The notes below the pieces were generated by a model, which saw only the letters and a list, made by a program, of their open reading frames with translations, was not told where the DNA came from and searched no databases. The position numbers were made by a program, and so were the translations under genes. Positions 8,453-16,773 of a stretch of DNA of 64,000 bases are shown here, one piece after another. Each line of letters begins with the position of its first letter. Within the stretch, counting starts at the first letter, position 1. This stretch comes from Candidatus Dechloromonas phosphorivorans. GTDB lineage: Bacteria > Pseudomonadota > Gammaproteobacteria > Burkholderiales > Rhodocyclaceae. The DNA lies in NCBI GenBank assembly GCA_016721185.1, contig JADKIP010000017.1, positions 139,159 through 203,158 of the forward strand, in the 5' to 3' direction.

Positions 8453-9968
8453 CAGCAAATGCCAGCATGGGTTTCATTTCGCTGTTCCATACCGGGAAAA
8501 AGCGCTGGCTTGTCAGCAATTCAATTTCAGCACCCATCTCGATGGCCAAAGCAACCTCAGGCCCAGTGCACGTTGTAATGCCGGTTCGTGGGTAGAGCAG
8601 GCCATAAGGCGAGGGCACCGGAAGGCAGGCGTGCCGCGAATTCTCAGGGAAAGCGAATTTCAGATGACAGAAAACAGTCGGCACTGCCCCAGGAAGTGCC
8701 TTCTGTTTTCGATAGAGTTGCTTGATCTCATTCAGCGAAACCGACTTTGATGGGGTGTCCCAGTCGATTCTTGCCACAACCGCCATAGCCGCCGCGTAAG
8801 CGCCGGAAAAATCGACATCGAGAATGATGTATCCAGGTTCTCGATTGATGCCGCTTTCAAAGGCGATGTTCATCCCGCCCATGTAGGCAAGTGCTGCCAT
8901 CACTTCTGAAAAACTTCTGACTGGCTTGTGCTGGAGAGTGGTTTTCAGCTTCCCGAACTTGCCAGCGATCTGGACCAACTCACGTCCGATAATGTCGTTG
9001 GTGGTCAAACCGTTGTCTTCGCACCACTTCACATAGGTTTTGACGGCAGCATCGCCCAACGTCAGGGGAGCCTTCAGAACGCCAGTCAGTTGCTCAAATT
9101 GAAGAATCGTCTTGAGATAGAACTCAAGGGCCACGCGAGTATCTGCAATTGCATAGCGGTCAAAATCTACCGGCTTTTCTTCGAGAAACGAGTCCATGTT
9201 CTCGATCCATTTCTCCGAAATATCAATCTTTTTGTGATGCGTAACTTTCGAGACCGAGTGGAGCGAACCTGAGCCGGGGGCAAGCAAAATGGAATCGCGC
9301 CAGGCAACCAAGACAGTGGCACTGTGACCATTTCCGAATTGCAAAGAGATTTCAAGGAAAGTACCCAAGGTGACCGGCACTTTTCGGACGGCAGATAGCT
9401 TGCCCAGATAGTCGGCACGATCAGAGTAGGCCGACCATTCAGCAACCCCAAAATGGGCAATGCTCAATATCTTCATATTCGCGGCGCGACGATAGCCAAT
9501 CCCGAAACGGCGCAAAACAATCACCAATAACTTTTTGTAGGAAATTCTTTGGCCAGGCGCTGGCTTTATTATCCCTTCGGCGTAAAACGAATTACCTTTT
9601 TCGTCGATGAAAACGGCAGAATACTGATAGCTCAAAACTGTGTTTGCCAATACTGTTTTTCCGTCGATATTCGTCGCAGTTAAATTCTGAACATACTCAG
9701 CATCAATGCTGATAATCATTGAATATTCGGTGAGTGATTGCGCTTTTGGGTTGAACTCTATTGGACAAGGAATCACCTCGTGACACACATCTGCTGCCAG
9801 GTGTCGAATCTCCCATTTTGGGGGCCTACCCCTCCATAAAGTAGAAACGACACCGCCAGCAATTCCCAGGGAAAACTTATTATCTCGGCGAGCGTTCGCT
9901 AGAGAATAGCGCTCATAAAAACAATGAGATGTAAATGATGTGGCGGCGGGGATATTTAAGGAAATCAC
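8446..9968 (-). pseudogene. Family B DNA polymerase, N-terminal part (split by IS21)
   Basis: Residues 1-507 of an 887-residue family B polymerase of the phi29/pipolin kind. Exonuclease motif I is at D89-x-E91 (IISIDAEY). A diverged exo II region is AHFGVAEW. Exo III is Y272-x3-D276 (YAIADTRVAL). The YxGG linker motif is at 362-365 (YMGGMN) and palm motif A at 384-391 (DVDFSGAY, catalytic D386). The start is a GTG at 9968 with no clear ribosome site; the next methionine, at residue 84 just before exo I, would remove the N-terminal 83 residues. Base composition is more AT-rich than in the core genes on the right. The gene diverges from the operon at 10084. Proofreading and polymerising residues appear present once the IS is removed. 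Whether it needs a terminal protein or is primer-independent cannot be decided here. Confidence 0.9.
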
Positions 9969-10025
9969 AATAGCGTCGATAATACGAAATAATGTAAGTT
10001 AATTCGCTTTACGGCGGGAAATGAT

Positions 10026-10054
10026 TTGACTTTAGCGATTATCGTTAATATATT
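10026..10054 (+). promoter_or_regulatory. Sigma-70 promoter with a palindromic spacer (possible operator)
   Basis: TTGACT (10026-10031) and TATATT (10049-10054) are separated by exactly 17 bases. The spacer TTAGCGATTATCGTTAA is itself a dyad with eight possible pairs and one mismatch. A repressor site placed between the -35 and -10 boxes is a common control arrangement. The promoter lies 30 bases before the ATG at 10084. Confidence 0.6.
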
Positions 10055-10083
10055 ATTTCAATAACCTATACCGGGGAGATATA

Positions 10084-10608
10084 ATGACGACAAAAACAAT
10101 TGGTGCATATATTGCAAAACCGATTAAACGACCGCATGGCGATCTGAATTTATCCGAGTTCGTGGTTCACGAATTGGATCGAATAAATGATAGATCTATT
10201 GCGCTTGATCGATATTTCAATTTCAAAGCAGTGCAGAAATCCGATATTGATATGCAGGTCGGATTGGTTATTCTGACCGACCAGAATTTCACACTATTCT
10301 TTGCCTTGGATCAGGGCAGAAGCATTTTCTTTTACGACTTCAATGTCAGTTTTCTGCTCCATAAGCCAGAGCCGGGCGAGTTGTGGTCATGCTATCGCGG
10401 GGTCTGGGTGAAGCTTGACGATGAAGAAAAACGTGATGCGTTGTGGCGCGCCTACTCAAGCCGCTATCTTGAACAGGAAAAAACACCACCGCTTAAGAAA
10501 TCCAAAAACAACAAAGCAGACGACTCCACAACGGCGAGAGAGGTTGCCCCATCAAACAACCTGGCTCCGGTAATTACGCCGGAATTATTGAAGCAGTTGG
10601 GGTTGTGA
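10084..10608 (+). CDS. Unknown 174-aa protein paired with a tyrosine recombinase
   Basis: I do not recognise the family. The start ATG follows GGGGAGATATA, a good ribosome site, and a promoter at 10026-10054. The first 125 residues look like a compact alpha/beta domain (GDLNLSEFVVHELDRIN, GLVILTDQNFTLFFALDQGRSIFFYDF, GELWSCYRGVWVKLDDEE). A lysine-rich linker (about 135-150) and a short C-terminal helix (TPELLKQLGL) follow. There is no signal peptide. It ends one base before the recombinase start, so the two are translationally linked. It might be a recombination directionality factor, terminal protein or nucleoid factor of the element; the sequence does not decide. Confidence 0.8.
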   Translation: MTTKTIGAYIAKPIKRPHGDLNLSEFVVHELDRINDRSIALDRYFNFKAVQKSDIDMQVGLVILTDQNFTLFFALDQGRSIFFYDFNVSFLLHKPEPGELWSCYRGVWVKLDDEEKRDALWRAYSSRYLEQEKTPPLKKSKNNKADDSTTAREVAPSNNLAPVITPELLKQLGL

Positions 10609-10609
10609 A

Positions 10610-11647
10610 ATGGATCGGCTTGGTGAGTATGAGTTGGTCAGAACATTGAGAAGCTTGCTTCCTTCACAAAAGCAGCGCATTTCGGACAAGACCAAAGACG
10701 ATTACCGGAAAAAGTACGCGAAGCTTCTTCGAGATGACACAACGCCTGAAGCATTGGCGAAAACTCCGGGTAGCTTCTACGCTTACCGGGCGGCATTGAT
10801 TTTCTGCACCGCAGAAGAAGCGCGTACAGCACTAAAGCTCAGAGAAAAGGCCACGGTCGGCAGTCCCGAATGGGAAGACGCTATGCTTCGAATCAATACT
10901 TGCTTGAATCGACTTCAGCGTTACCCTCCCGACCCAGAGCGACAACATCACTCAGAAGGCAGTAGCAGTTTTACCTGGCAAGATGTGAAACCCGATCAAC
11001 TTGTCAGGCATAGCAAAAAATATTTACTGTCGGCGCTCCATCGGCACGGCGCTTGGCAGGAAAAAATTTTTGAAGCAGTCCCGGAGCAGTACAAGGCAGC
11101 ATTTGCTGTCTTGCTACTAACCGGTTGCCGCCCAAGTGAACTGTCCAGGGGAATCAAGGTTCATTTGGTTGATGGGCGTTTGGCTTTCGTGATTGCCGGG
11201 AGCAAAGTCTCAGAATGCTCCGGGCAGGAAAGCCGCTTGCTGATGCTTGAACCTGATTCTATTGCTGCGAAATATTTGCTTCCCCATATCACCGATGGCG
11301 ATATGAACAATATTTCGTTACGCAATCAGAAAACATTCGCAGAGATCATTGCTGTGGCAGGCAAACAAGCATTCCCCCGTTTGCGTGGTCGAGTGAGCCC
11401 GTACGTTTTTCGCCATGCGTTCTCATCCGATTTGAAATCTTCCGGATGCGATCAGGCCGAGATTGCACGTGCTTTGGGGCACCGTGTCACTCGGACACAA
11501 GAGCGGTACGGGCGCAGCGCCCACGGTCGGGGAGCTACGTCACTTGTCGCCACTCATGCCACGCAGGCCGTTCGAAGCACGCATCACACACCCGTTGCGC
11601 CTGCTCCGGTTGTGCGATCCAGTACGCCCCCTGCTCTAATTTTCTGA
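10610..11647 (+). CDS. Second tyrosine recombinase of the polymerase element
   Basis: The 345-residue protein has the catalytic layout of tyrosine recombinases: R174 in LLTGCRPSEL, R268 in SPYVFRHAF, H291 in ALGHR and nucleophile Y300 in ERYGRS. The box II position normally held by histidine (HxLR) is tyrosine here (YVFR), a tolerated but less common variant. The N-terminal 120 residues are unlike the P4-type integrase at 2620, so the two recombinases are not duplicates. Residues after 310 form a low-complexity tail rich in A, V, T and P. Its ATG follows the stop of the 174-aa gene by one base. Two inverted repeats lie just downstream and could be its substrate. It looks intact. Confidence 0.9.
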   Translation: MDRLGEYELVRTLRSLLPSQKQRISDKTKDDYRKKYAKLLRDDTTPEALAKTPGSFYAYRAALIFCTAEEARTALKLREKATVGSPEWEDAMLRINTCLNRLQRYPPDPERQHHSEGSSSFTWQDVKPDQLVRHSKKYLLSALHRHGAWQEKIFEAVPEQYKAAFAVLLLTGCRPSELSRGIKVHLVDGRLAFVIAGSKVSECSGQESRLLMLEPDSIAAKYLLPHITDGDMNNISLRNQKTFAEIIAVAGKQAFPRLRGRVSPYVFRHAFSSDLKSSGCDQAEIARALGHRVTRTQERYGRSAHGRGATSLVATHATQAVRSTHHTPVAPAPVVRSSTPPALIF

Positions 11648-11688
11648 TTGGCAGACGCGCCATAAGGGGGATTTTTGCTAACGCAAAT

Positions 11689-11704
11689 CCAGGCCAAGGC
11701 CTGG
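11689..11704. repeat. Short perfect inverted repeat downstream of the recombinase
   Basis: CCAGGCC-AA-GGCCTGG: two perfect 7-bp arms around two bases. No T tract follows, so it is not a convincing intrinsic terminator. It lies 7 bases before a second, larger palindrome. Confidence 0.7.
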
Positions 11705-11710
11705 ACCACC

Positions 11711-11741
11711 CCCACATTACTTCCTAAGGAAGTAATGTGGG
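11711..11741. repeat. 31-bp near-perfect palindrome downstream of the recombinase
   Basis: Two 15-bp arms (CCCACATTACTTCCT and its complement) are separated by a single A. Such a long, tight dyad is unlikely by chance in a noncoding stretch. It has no T tract. Possible roles are a recombinase core site, a replication-origin hairpin or a large operator. Confidence 0.75.
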
Positions 11742-11978
11742 AATGACATCAACTTCAGGCCATAGGCATATTGACTATCATTTTCACTTTCGGCTAAATG
11801 CCGCCTATCGCTGATCGCTTAAAATGCTTAATCAATGTCAGCAACCCTTACCATGTGAAACCTTCGGCGTCTCCTGTTATGCCCCTTTCCGGTAATGCAG
11901 ACTATCATGGCGTCATTTCATAATTTGGGTATGGTAGCCGCCCTGATTCCATAGCAGTTCTTAATCATTTGGTAACTT

Positions 11979-13523
11979 GTGCTTTTTAACTCCTACTCGT
12001 TCCTCTTGGTCTTCTTGCCGGTTACCGTCCTCTGTTTTTTCCTCGCTGGACGCTTGAGTAAGGCAGCCGGAGCCGGCTGGTTGGCAGCGTGCTCTCTGTT
12101 TTTCTACGCTTGGTGGGACCATCGCTATTTGGTATTGCTGGTCGCTTCCATCTGTGCGAACTATCTCGTCGGTAGCTACATCGCCCGGCATTCGGCCAGC
12201 ACCAAAGGTCGCCTAGCACTGACCATAGCTGTTGCAGCCAACTTGCTGCTGCTTGGCTACTACAAATACGCAGACTTCTTTCTCTCGTCTTCCAATGCCA
12301 TTTTGGGCACCGACTGGCCGATACTTGGCATCATTCTCCCTATCGGTATCTCTTTCTTTACCTTTACCCAGATCGCCTTTCTAGCCGACGCCTATGCCGG
12401 CAAGGTCACCGAATACCGTTTTATCTACTACGTGCTGTTCGTGACCTATTTTCCTCACCTGATTGCAGGTCCGGTGCTGCACCATAAAGAAATGATGCCG
12501 CAATTCGACGAGGATCGAAATTATCGACCGGACGCAGCAAACTTCGCCATCGGGCTCACCATTTTCGCCATTGGCTTGGCCAAGAAAGTGCTGATAGCCG
12601 ACAATCTTGCGGGCTATGCTGCGCCAGCTTTTGCTCCTGGAACCGACCCCCCCACGTTCTTTTTCGCCTGGGGTGGCGCATTGGCGTACACCTTCCAACT
12701 TTATTTCGATTTCTCCGGCTATTCAGATATGGCAATCGGTCTGTCTCGAATATTTGGCGTGCGTTTGCCACTCAACTTCAGTTCGCCCTATAAATCTCAA
12801 AATATCGCTGAATTCTGGCGGCGATGGCATATGACCCTTTCGCGCTTCCTGCGCGACTATCTTTACATTCCGCTTGGAGGCAATCGTCACGGCACATTTC
12901 GTCGTCAAACCAACCTAATTACCACTATGGTACTGGGTGGCCTTTGGCACGGTGCCGGATGGAACTTCGTCATATGGGGTGGCCTCCACGGAGGTTTCCT
13001 GGTGATCAACCAGCTTTGGCAAAATCTCTGCCAACGAATTCCTTTCAGTTTGCCCCCACAACTTGGCCGATTTCTTGGCGTTGGCCTTACCTTCCTCTGT
13101 GTTGTCTTTGCCTGGGTCTATTTCCGCGCCCCTGACCTCTCCACAGCAAATCGCCTCATTGCCGGCATGCTCGGAGGTTTTGGAGCCGCATTGCCAGAGT
13201 CGATCCTGTCACGCCTCGGCCCACTCAAGGCGGTTATCGAAGATCTTGGTATTCGCAGCTACTTGGGTGGGGGCGCAATTTTCGTTGAAACTTGGTGTTG
13301 GGTTGCGATCGGCGGATTGATTGCTTTTTTTGCCCCAAACACTCAAGAAATCATGGGGCGTTTTAAGCCTGCTTTGCCCGAAGAAGGCCGCGCCAAATTG
13401 CGTCCCGCACCACACCTCTCTTGGACGCCGCAGCGGCGCAATGCTATCGCCACAGGGCTATTGTTTGCGCTAGGAATGCTCGCCCTAAGCCGCCCGACAG
13501 AATTCCTATACTTCCAATTCTGA
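11979..13523 (+). CDS. MBOAT-family O-acyltransferase (AlgI-like)
   Basis: A 514-residue multi-pass inner-membrane protein of the AlgI/DltB type, which passes acetyl groups across the membrane for O-acetylation of a polysaccharide. The GTG start at 11979 gives MLFNSYSFLLVFLP, the typical AlgI N-terminus. Many hydrophobic helices are present. Two conserved MBOAT blocks are visible: WRRWHMTLSRFLRDYLYIPLGG (about 285-306) and GGLWHGAGWNFVIWGGLHG (about 318-336) with the catalytic histidine. It overlaps the next gene by one base (TGATG), so it works with the SGNH-like protein downstream. No alginate genes accompany it, so the acceptor polymer is unknown. Confidence 0.92.
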   Translation: MLFNSYSFLLVFLPVTVLCFFLAGRLSKAAGAGWLAACSLFFYAWWDHRYLVLLVASICANYLVGSYIARHSASTKGRLALTIAVAANLLLLGYYKYADFFLSSSNAILGTDWPILGIILPIGISFFTFTQIAFLADAYAGKVTEYRFIYYVLFVTYFPHLIAGPVLHHKEMMPQFDEDRNYRPDAANFAIGLTIFAIGLAKKVLIADNLAGYAAPAFAPGTDPPTFFFAWGGALAYTFQLYFDFSGYSDMAIGLSRIFGVRLPLNFSSPYKSQNIAEFWRRWHMTLSRFLRDYLYIPLGGNRHGTFRRQTNLITTMVLGGLWHGAGWNFVIWGGLHGGFLVINQLWQNLCQRIPFSLPPQLGRFLGVGLTFLCVVFAWVYFRAPDLSTANRLIAGMLGGFGAALPESILSRLGPLKAVIEDLGIRSYLGGGAIFVETWCWVAIGGLIAFFAPNTQEIMGRFKPALPEEGRAKLRPAPHLSWTPQRRNAIATGLLFALGMLALSRPTEFLYFQF

Positions 13524-14734
13524 TGCACACACAACCATCACCATGGGCTTGGGCAAGCTACTTACGATGGATGTTCACGACCCTCGTAATCGCAATTGTC
13601 GCAGTTGGCTTGTTCAATGTGTTTGTTGACCCGCTTGGCGTATTTGGCTCCCCACACGTTGCACAGATCAATGTCATCAAGCCGTACTTGGATCATCACC
13701 GAGAACTTGCTCGTTATCAGAAGGCATACCGTTTGTGTCCCAATACCGGCATTTTCGGTAACTCCCGTGCAGAAATTGGCTTTGACCCAGAAAGTCCTAT
13801 GTTGGAAAACCATGGGATGACCGCATTCAATCACGCCATTCCGGGCACTGGTGCAAGCACCTCCTTACGGCAGATCATCTGGCTCAAAGACGCCAAGTGC
13901 TTCCCGAAAACGATCTTTCTTGGGGTTGAATTCTTTGATTTCCTTGGCGGATCTGAACCGCAGTCACTTCCAACATTAGCAACTCACCCTGCGCCACAGC
14001 GTGACGCCCGTTTTTTTGCCGAGTCTGTCTTCTCCATCACCGGCCTCCGCGACTCACTAGCCACGCTTTTACTTCAGCGATCCCGCTATCCGGCCACCTC
14101 AACTGATCGAGGATTCAACCCGCTCTTTAACTACATTCCGGAAGTCGAGCAAAGCGGCCATTACACTCTGTTTCGCCAACGCGCAGAAGAAAACGTGCGC
14201 AATTGGACACGCAAGCCCTTGCAGCTTAGGCCACAAAAAGGAGGAGTCTCTGACGACGAAGCTTTGATCGATGCGATTCTTGCCCAAGCAGTCCAAGGCG
14301 GCAGCACAACGTACATAATCATCTACCCCTACCATGCGGAGATTCGCATGATGATCGAGCGCCTTGGAATGGGCCAATTCTTTGCTGACTGGAAGCGACT
14401 CGTTGTTGGCATCGCGGAAATTAATAGTGATCAAGGCGGCAAAGTCGAGGTATGGGACTTTAGCGGAGTGTCACCTGAAACCCTCGAAGCCATCCCGACA
14501 AGAGGGGATCGGAAAACCCATCTCAATTACTATTGGGAAGCAGGGCATTTCAAAAAGGAACTCGGAAATTTGGTGATTGACCGTCTGCTTGGCAAGCAGA
14601 ACGACTTTGGCATCAAACTGGATAGCGGGAACATCGAAAGCTGGTTAGCTGAAGATCGCCATCGTGTTCAAACCCTGATCAACACCCCATCACCGCTAGG
14701 CCGAGAGGTCGAGGATCTGTTGGCGCGCCACTGA
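13523..14734 (+). CDS. Membrane-anchored SGNH-hydrolase-like partner of the MBOAT protein
   Basis: The 403-residue protein has one N-terminal membrane anchor (residues about 18-38, FTTLVIAIVAVGLFNVFV) and a large extracytoplasmic domain. Near residue 75 lies GIFGNSRAEIGFDPE, which fits the GDS-like block of SGNH/GDSL acetyl-transferring enzymes. Like AlgJ/AlgX or PatB it probably moves acetyl groups from the MBOAT protein to a glycan, but the histidine/aspartate partners were not pinned down. The start at 13523 overlaps the MBOAT stop (TGATG); an upstream in-frame start at 13421 would lie deep inside the previous gene. Confidence 0.8.
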   Translation: MHTQPSPWAWASYLRWMFTTLVIAIVAVGLFNVFVDPLGVFGSPHVAQINVIKPYLDHHRELARYQKAYRLCPNTGIFGNSRAEIGFDPESPMLENHGMTAFNHAIPGTGASTSLRQIIWLKDAKCFPKTIFLGVEFFDFLGGSEPQSLPTLATHPAPQRDARFFAESVFSITGLRDSLATLLLQRSRYPATSTDRGFNPLFNYIPEVEQSGHYTLFRQRAEENVRNWTRKPLQLRPQKGGVSDDEALIDAILAQAVQGGSTTYIIIYPYHAEIRMMIERLGMGQFFADWKRLVVGIAEINSDQGGKVEVWDFSGVSPETLEAIPTRGDRKTHLNYYWEAGHFKKELGNLVIDRLLGKQNDFGIKLDSGNIESWLAEDRHRVQTLINTPSPLGREVEDLLARH

Positions 14735-14930
14735 CATATTAGGTGAGTCGTAGGCGGGACACATACCCGATTCTTTGTCTTTGAATGGCCTAATGGGTTA
14801 CTTAGATACCGCCCATGTGCCAGCCAATCAGATAAAAAGTTCGCTGGCGATGTGATGACAGGTCGCCAAGTAGCCTTCAAGCCATCGCCTCTGACGCAAG
14901 CTAGAAACTTACATATCTCGACTACCACCT

Positions 14931-14982
14931 TCAAAATCTTGGAGTAATTGGATCAGCATTCGTAACGAGAGATACCTTGGTT
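14931..14982 (-). pseudogene. 3' end of a small DNA-binding gene displaced by an IS1182 copy
   Basis: When the IS at 14983-16514 is removed with one CTAG, the frame that enters the IS from the right continues here as T-K-V-S-L-V-T-N-A-D-P-I-T-P-R-F and stops at 14931-14933. The join gives KPGRPRTKVSL, a sensible AT-hook-like basic tail, which supports the reconstruction. See the 5' part at 16511-16773. Confidence 0.7.
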
Positions 14983-16514
14983 CTAGCAGCCTGTCGGACT
15001 TGAGCCGACCAGGTCAAAGAAATTGAGGCTGCAAGGCAGGAGTTTGCTGATTTTTGCCTGAAGACGCACGATTTCCCCGTGTTTTTGCTACTGCGGACGC
15101 AATACGGCCATGCGTTTCAAGTTCCACGCGAGGCAAACCAGCGTCCATTCTCCCGAGACTTTCTTCAGGCCGCGCAGGGAGAACTGACGGAATCCGAGCA
15201 CGGACTTGATGATGCCGAACACGGGTTCGACGGTTTGCTTGCGCAGGGCATAGAGCGCGCGGCCGGCCTTGGTTTTCAGCTTGTGCGCCATGACCTGGGC
15301 GGGCGTTGCATCAGCCGGCAAGGCGGCCGGCTCGGTAAAGCGTTCCTGCGGCGCCGGATGATGCTCGTCCCGCTTCACCGCAATGAACGGGTCAATGCTG
15401 CACGCCTCACAGGCCTCGACGTTCTTGGCGCTGTAGAAACCCGTGTCCGCCAGGAGTTCCTTCGGCTGACCCAGCGAGGCAGGCAGCGCGGCCAGTTGCG
15501 CAAGCATCGGCACTACCTGTTCCTTGTCATTGCAGGCTTGCGTGACGGTCAGTGAGACGACCAGCATACTGCTTGTATCGACCGCAGCCTGGGCGTTGTA
15601 CGCTTGGTTAAAACCACCGCCGGGCACCGGCATGATGCGGGATTGCTCATCGGTCAGATTGAGCTGGTCTTGCGCCTTCGGCCCGGCAACCGGCGGTTTC
15701 GGCGGCTTGCCGCCGGGCTTCTTGCCGCTTTCCTTGGCCTTCTGTTCGCGATGCGCCAGCTTGGCCTCGTACTCGGCCTGTTCTTTCTCGAAGCGTGCCT
15801 TGGCTCGTTCCTCGATCTTGACCTTGGCTGCCGCCATGGCTTCCAGTCGTGCCTGGCGCCGAGCAATTTCCGCGGGTAAATTCATCCCGTCCGGCACCGC
15901 CGATTGGTCGGCTTGTTCGGCCAGCGCCAGCAAAGACGCGACTTCCGCTTTGAGCTGGATTTCCAACTGTTCAATGTGGCCATGCGACAGGGCGCTGTGG
16001 CGGGAGGCATTCGCTTGACCTTGGTGCCGTCCAGACTGAGGGTGCCCAGCTTCAGGAGCTTCATTTCCCGAGCCATCTCCAGCACTTGCACGAACAACCC
16101 CGCCAACTCGTCGAGAAAGCGTCGGCGAAAGGTCGCCAGCGTGTCATGGTCAGGGTGCGTGCCGGCCGCAATGAAGCGAAATGCCACCGAGTCATAGGTT
16201 GCCCGTTCAAGCTTCCGGCTCGAGAACACCCCGGTGGCGTACCCATACACCAGCAACGACAGCAACACGGAGGGGTGATACGCCGCGCTGCCCCGACCTG
16301 CGTAGGCTTTCTCCAAGGCGCTAACATCGAGCCGATCAACCACTTCAACAATAAACCGGGCAAGGTGGTCTTCCGGGAGCCATTCATCGACCGAGGGGGA
16401 AGCAGGTAGCCGGTCTGGCGGTCAACGGGTGGAAGCGGCTCATTTCTCGGACGGGTTTCGGTGGGCAGGTACGCATTATCCCATTTGCACTGCAGTAGTC
16501 CGACAGGCTGCTAG
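14983..16514 (-). mobile_element. IS1182-family insertion sequence, copy A
   Basis: Both ends carry the inverted repeat CTAGCAGCCTGTCGGACT (14983-15000 and complement 16497-16514). The outermost CTAG probably belongs to the palindromic target, as also seen at the second copy (62320-63854). The element is 1,532 bp including the CTAGs, with one transposase gene on the minus strand. It splits a small DNA-binding gene whose frame is restored on removal of the IS. Confidence 0.92.
15088..16343 (-). pseudogene. IS1182-family transposase, copy A, one frameshift
   Basis: The N-terminal part (VDRLDVSALEKAYAGRGSAAYHPSVLLSLLVYGYATGVFSSRKLERATYDSVAF...GTLSLDGTKVK) and the C-terminal part (DEQSRIMPVPGGGFNQAYNAQAAVD, LLADTGFYSAKNVEAC, TVEPVFGIIKSVLGFRQFSLRGL) are in different frames. 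The break is near 16013, where GTKVK should continue with A-N-A. Copy B at 63.3 kb retains the missing base there, so copy A has a one-base deletion. Upstream of 16343 the usual MSRFHPL...SVDEWLPEDHLARF start can be read only across frames in both copies, so the lineage may use an internal GTG start or may already be defective. Confidence 0.88.
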
Positions 16515-16773
16515 GTCGCCCCGGTTTTCGCATTTGAGGATCAACGTTGGACTCAGCTGGTTTGGGAAGCAGGTCGTCTATAGGCGAGCCAATGGATATT
16601 TTTTCGAGAATCGCAGCGCGTGAATATCGAGGTCTCCCACCAATCATAAAAACCGGGAAAATTGGTTTTCCTAGAAGTCTTGCTCGCTGCAAAGTTCGAG
16701 CATGCACAGATACAAGTTTTGCTGCCTGCTCTTCCGTCAACACGTCTTTTTCTAATTCTTCTTGCATACACAT
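16511..16773 (-). pseudogene. Small helix-turn-helix DNA-binding protein, 5' part, interrupted by IS1182
   Basis: The restored gene encodes 104 residues. Residues about 12-55 (LTEEQAAKLVSVHARTLQRARLLGKPIFPVFMIGGRPRYSRAAILEKI) form a MerR/excisionase-type (HTH_17, AlpA-like) DNA-binding domain. The C-terminus, MRKPGRP followed by the displaced RTKVSL tail, is basic. Such proteins act as excisionases or small transcription regulators of mobile elements. The ATG at 16773 has only a weak GAAGTGAG upstream. The IS inserted at a CTAG within the codons for P-R near residue 88. The shortened protein may still fold and bind DNA, ending in IS-encoded residues (S-D-Y-C-S...). Confidence 0.78.

Larger units (their letters stand above)
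11648..11978. other. Intergenic region, probable right edge of the polymerase element
   Basis: This 331-base noncoding stretch separates the recombinase from the MBOAT gene. It contains two adjacent inverted repeats (annotated separately). No tRNA, tRNA fragment or repeat matching the region left of the integrase at 2620 was found by eye, so attachment sites remain undefined. From 11742 to 11978 I see nothing identifiable. Confidence 0.5.

Noticed and set aside
11711..11741. Intrinsic terminator after the recombinase
   Set aside because: The stem is long but no T tract follows on either strand.
14735..14982. tRNA or tRNA fragment as an attachment site
   Set aside because: No cloverleaf or 3' CCA-type end was found by eye in this or the other intergenic regions.
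15960..16020. Programmed frameshift in IS1182
   Set aside because: Copy B has the base missing from copy A, so a simple deletion explains it; no slippery sequence is shared.
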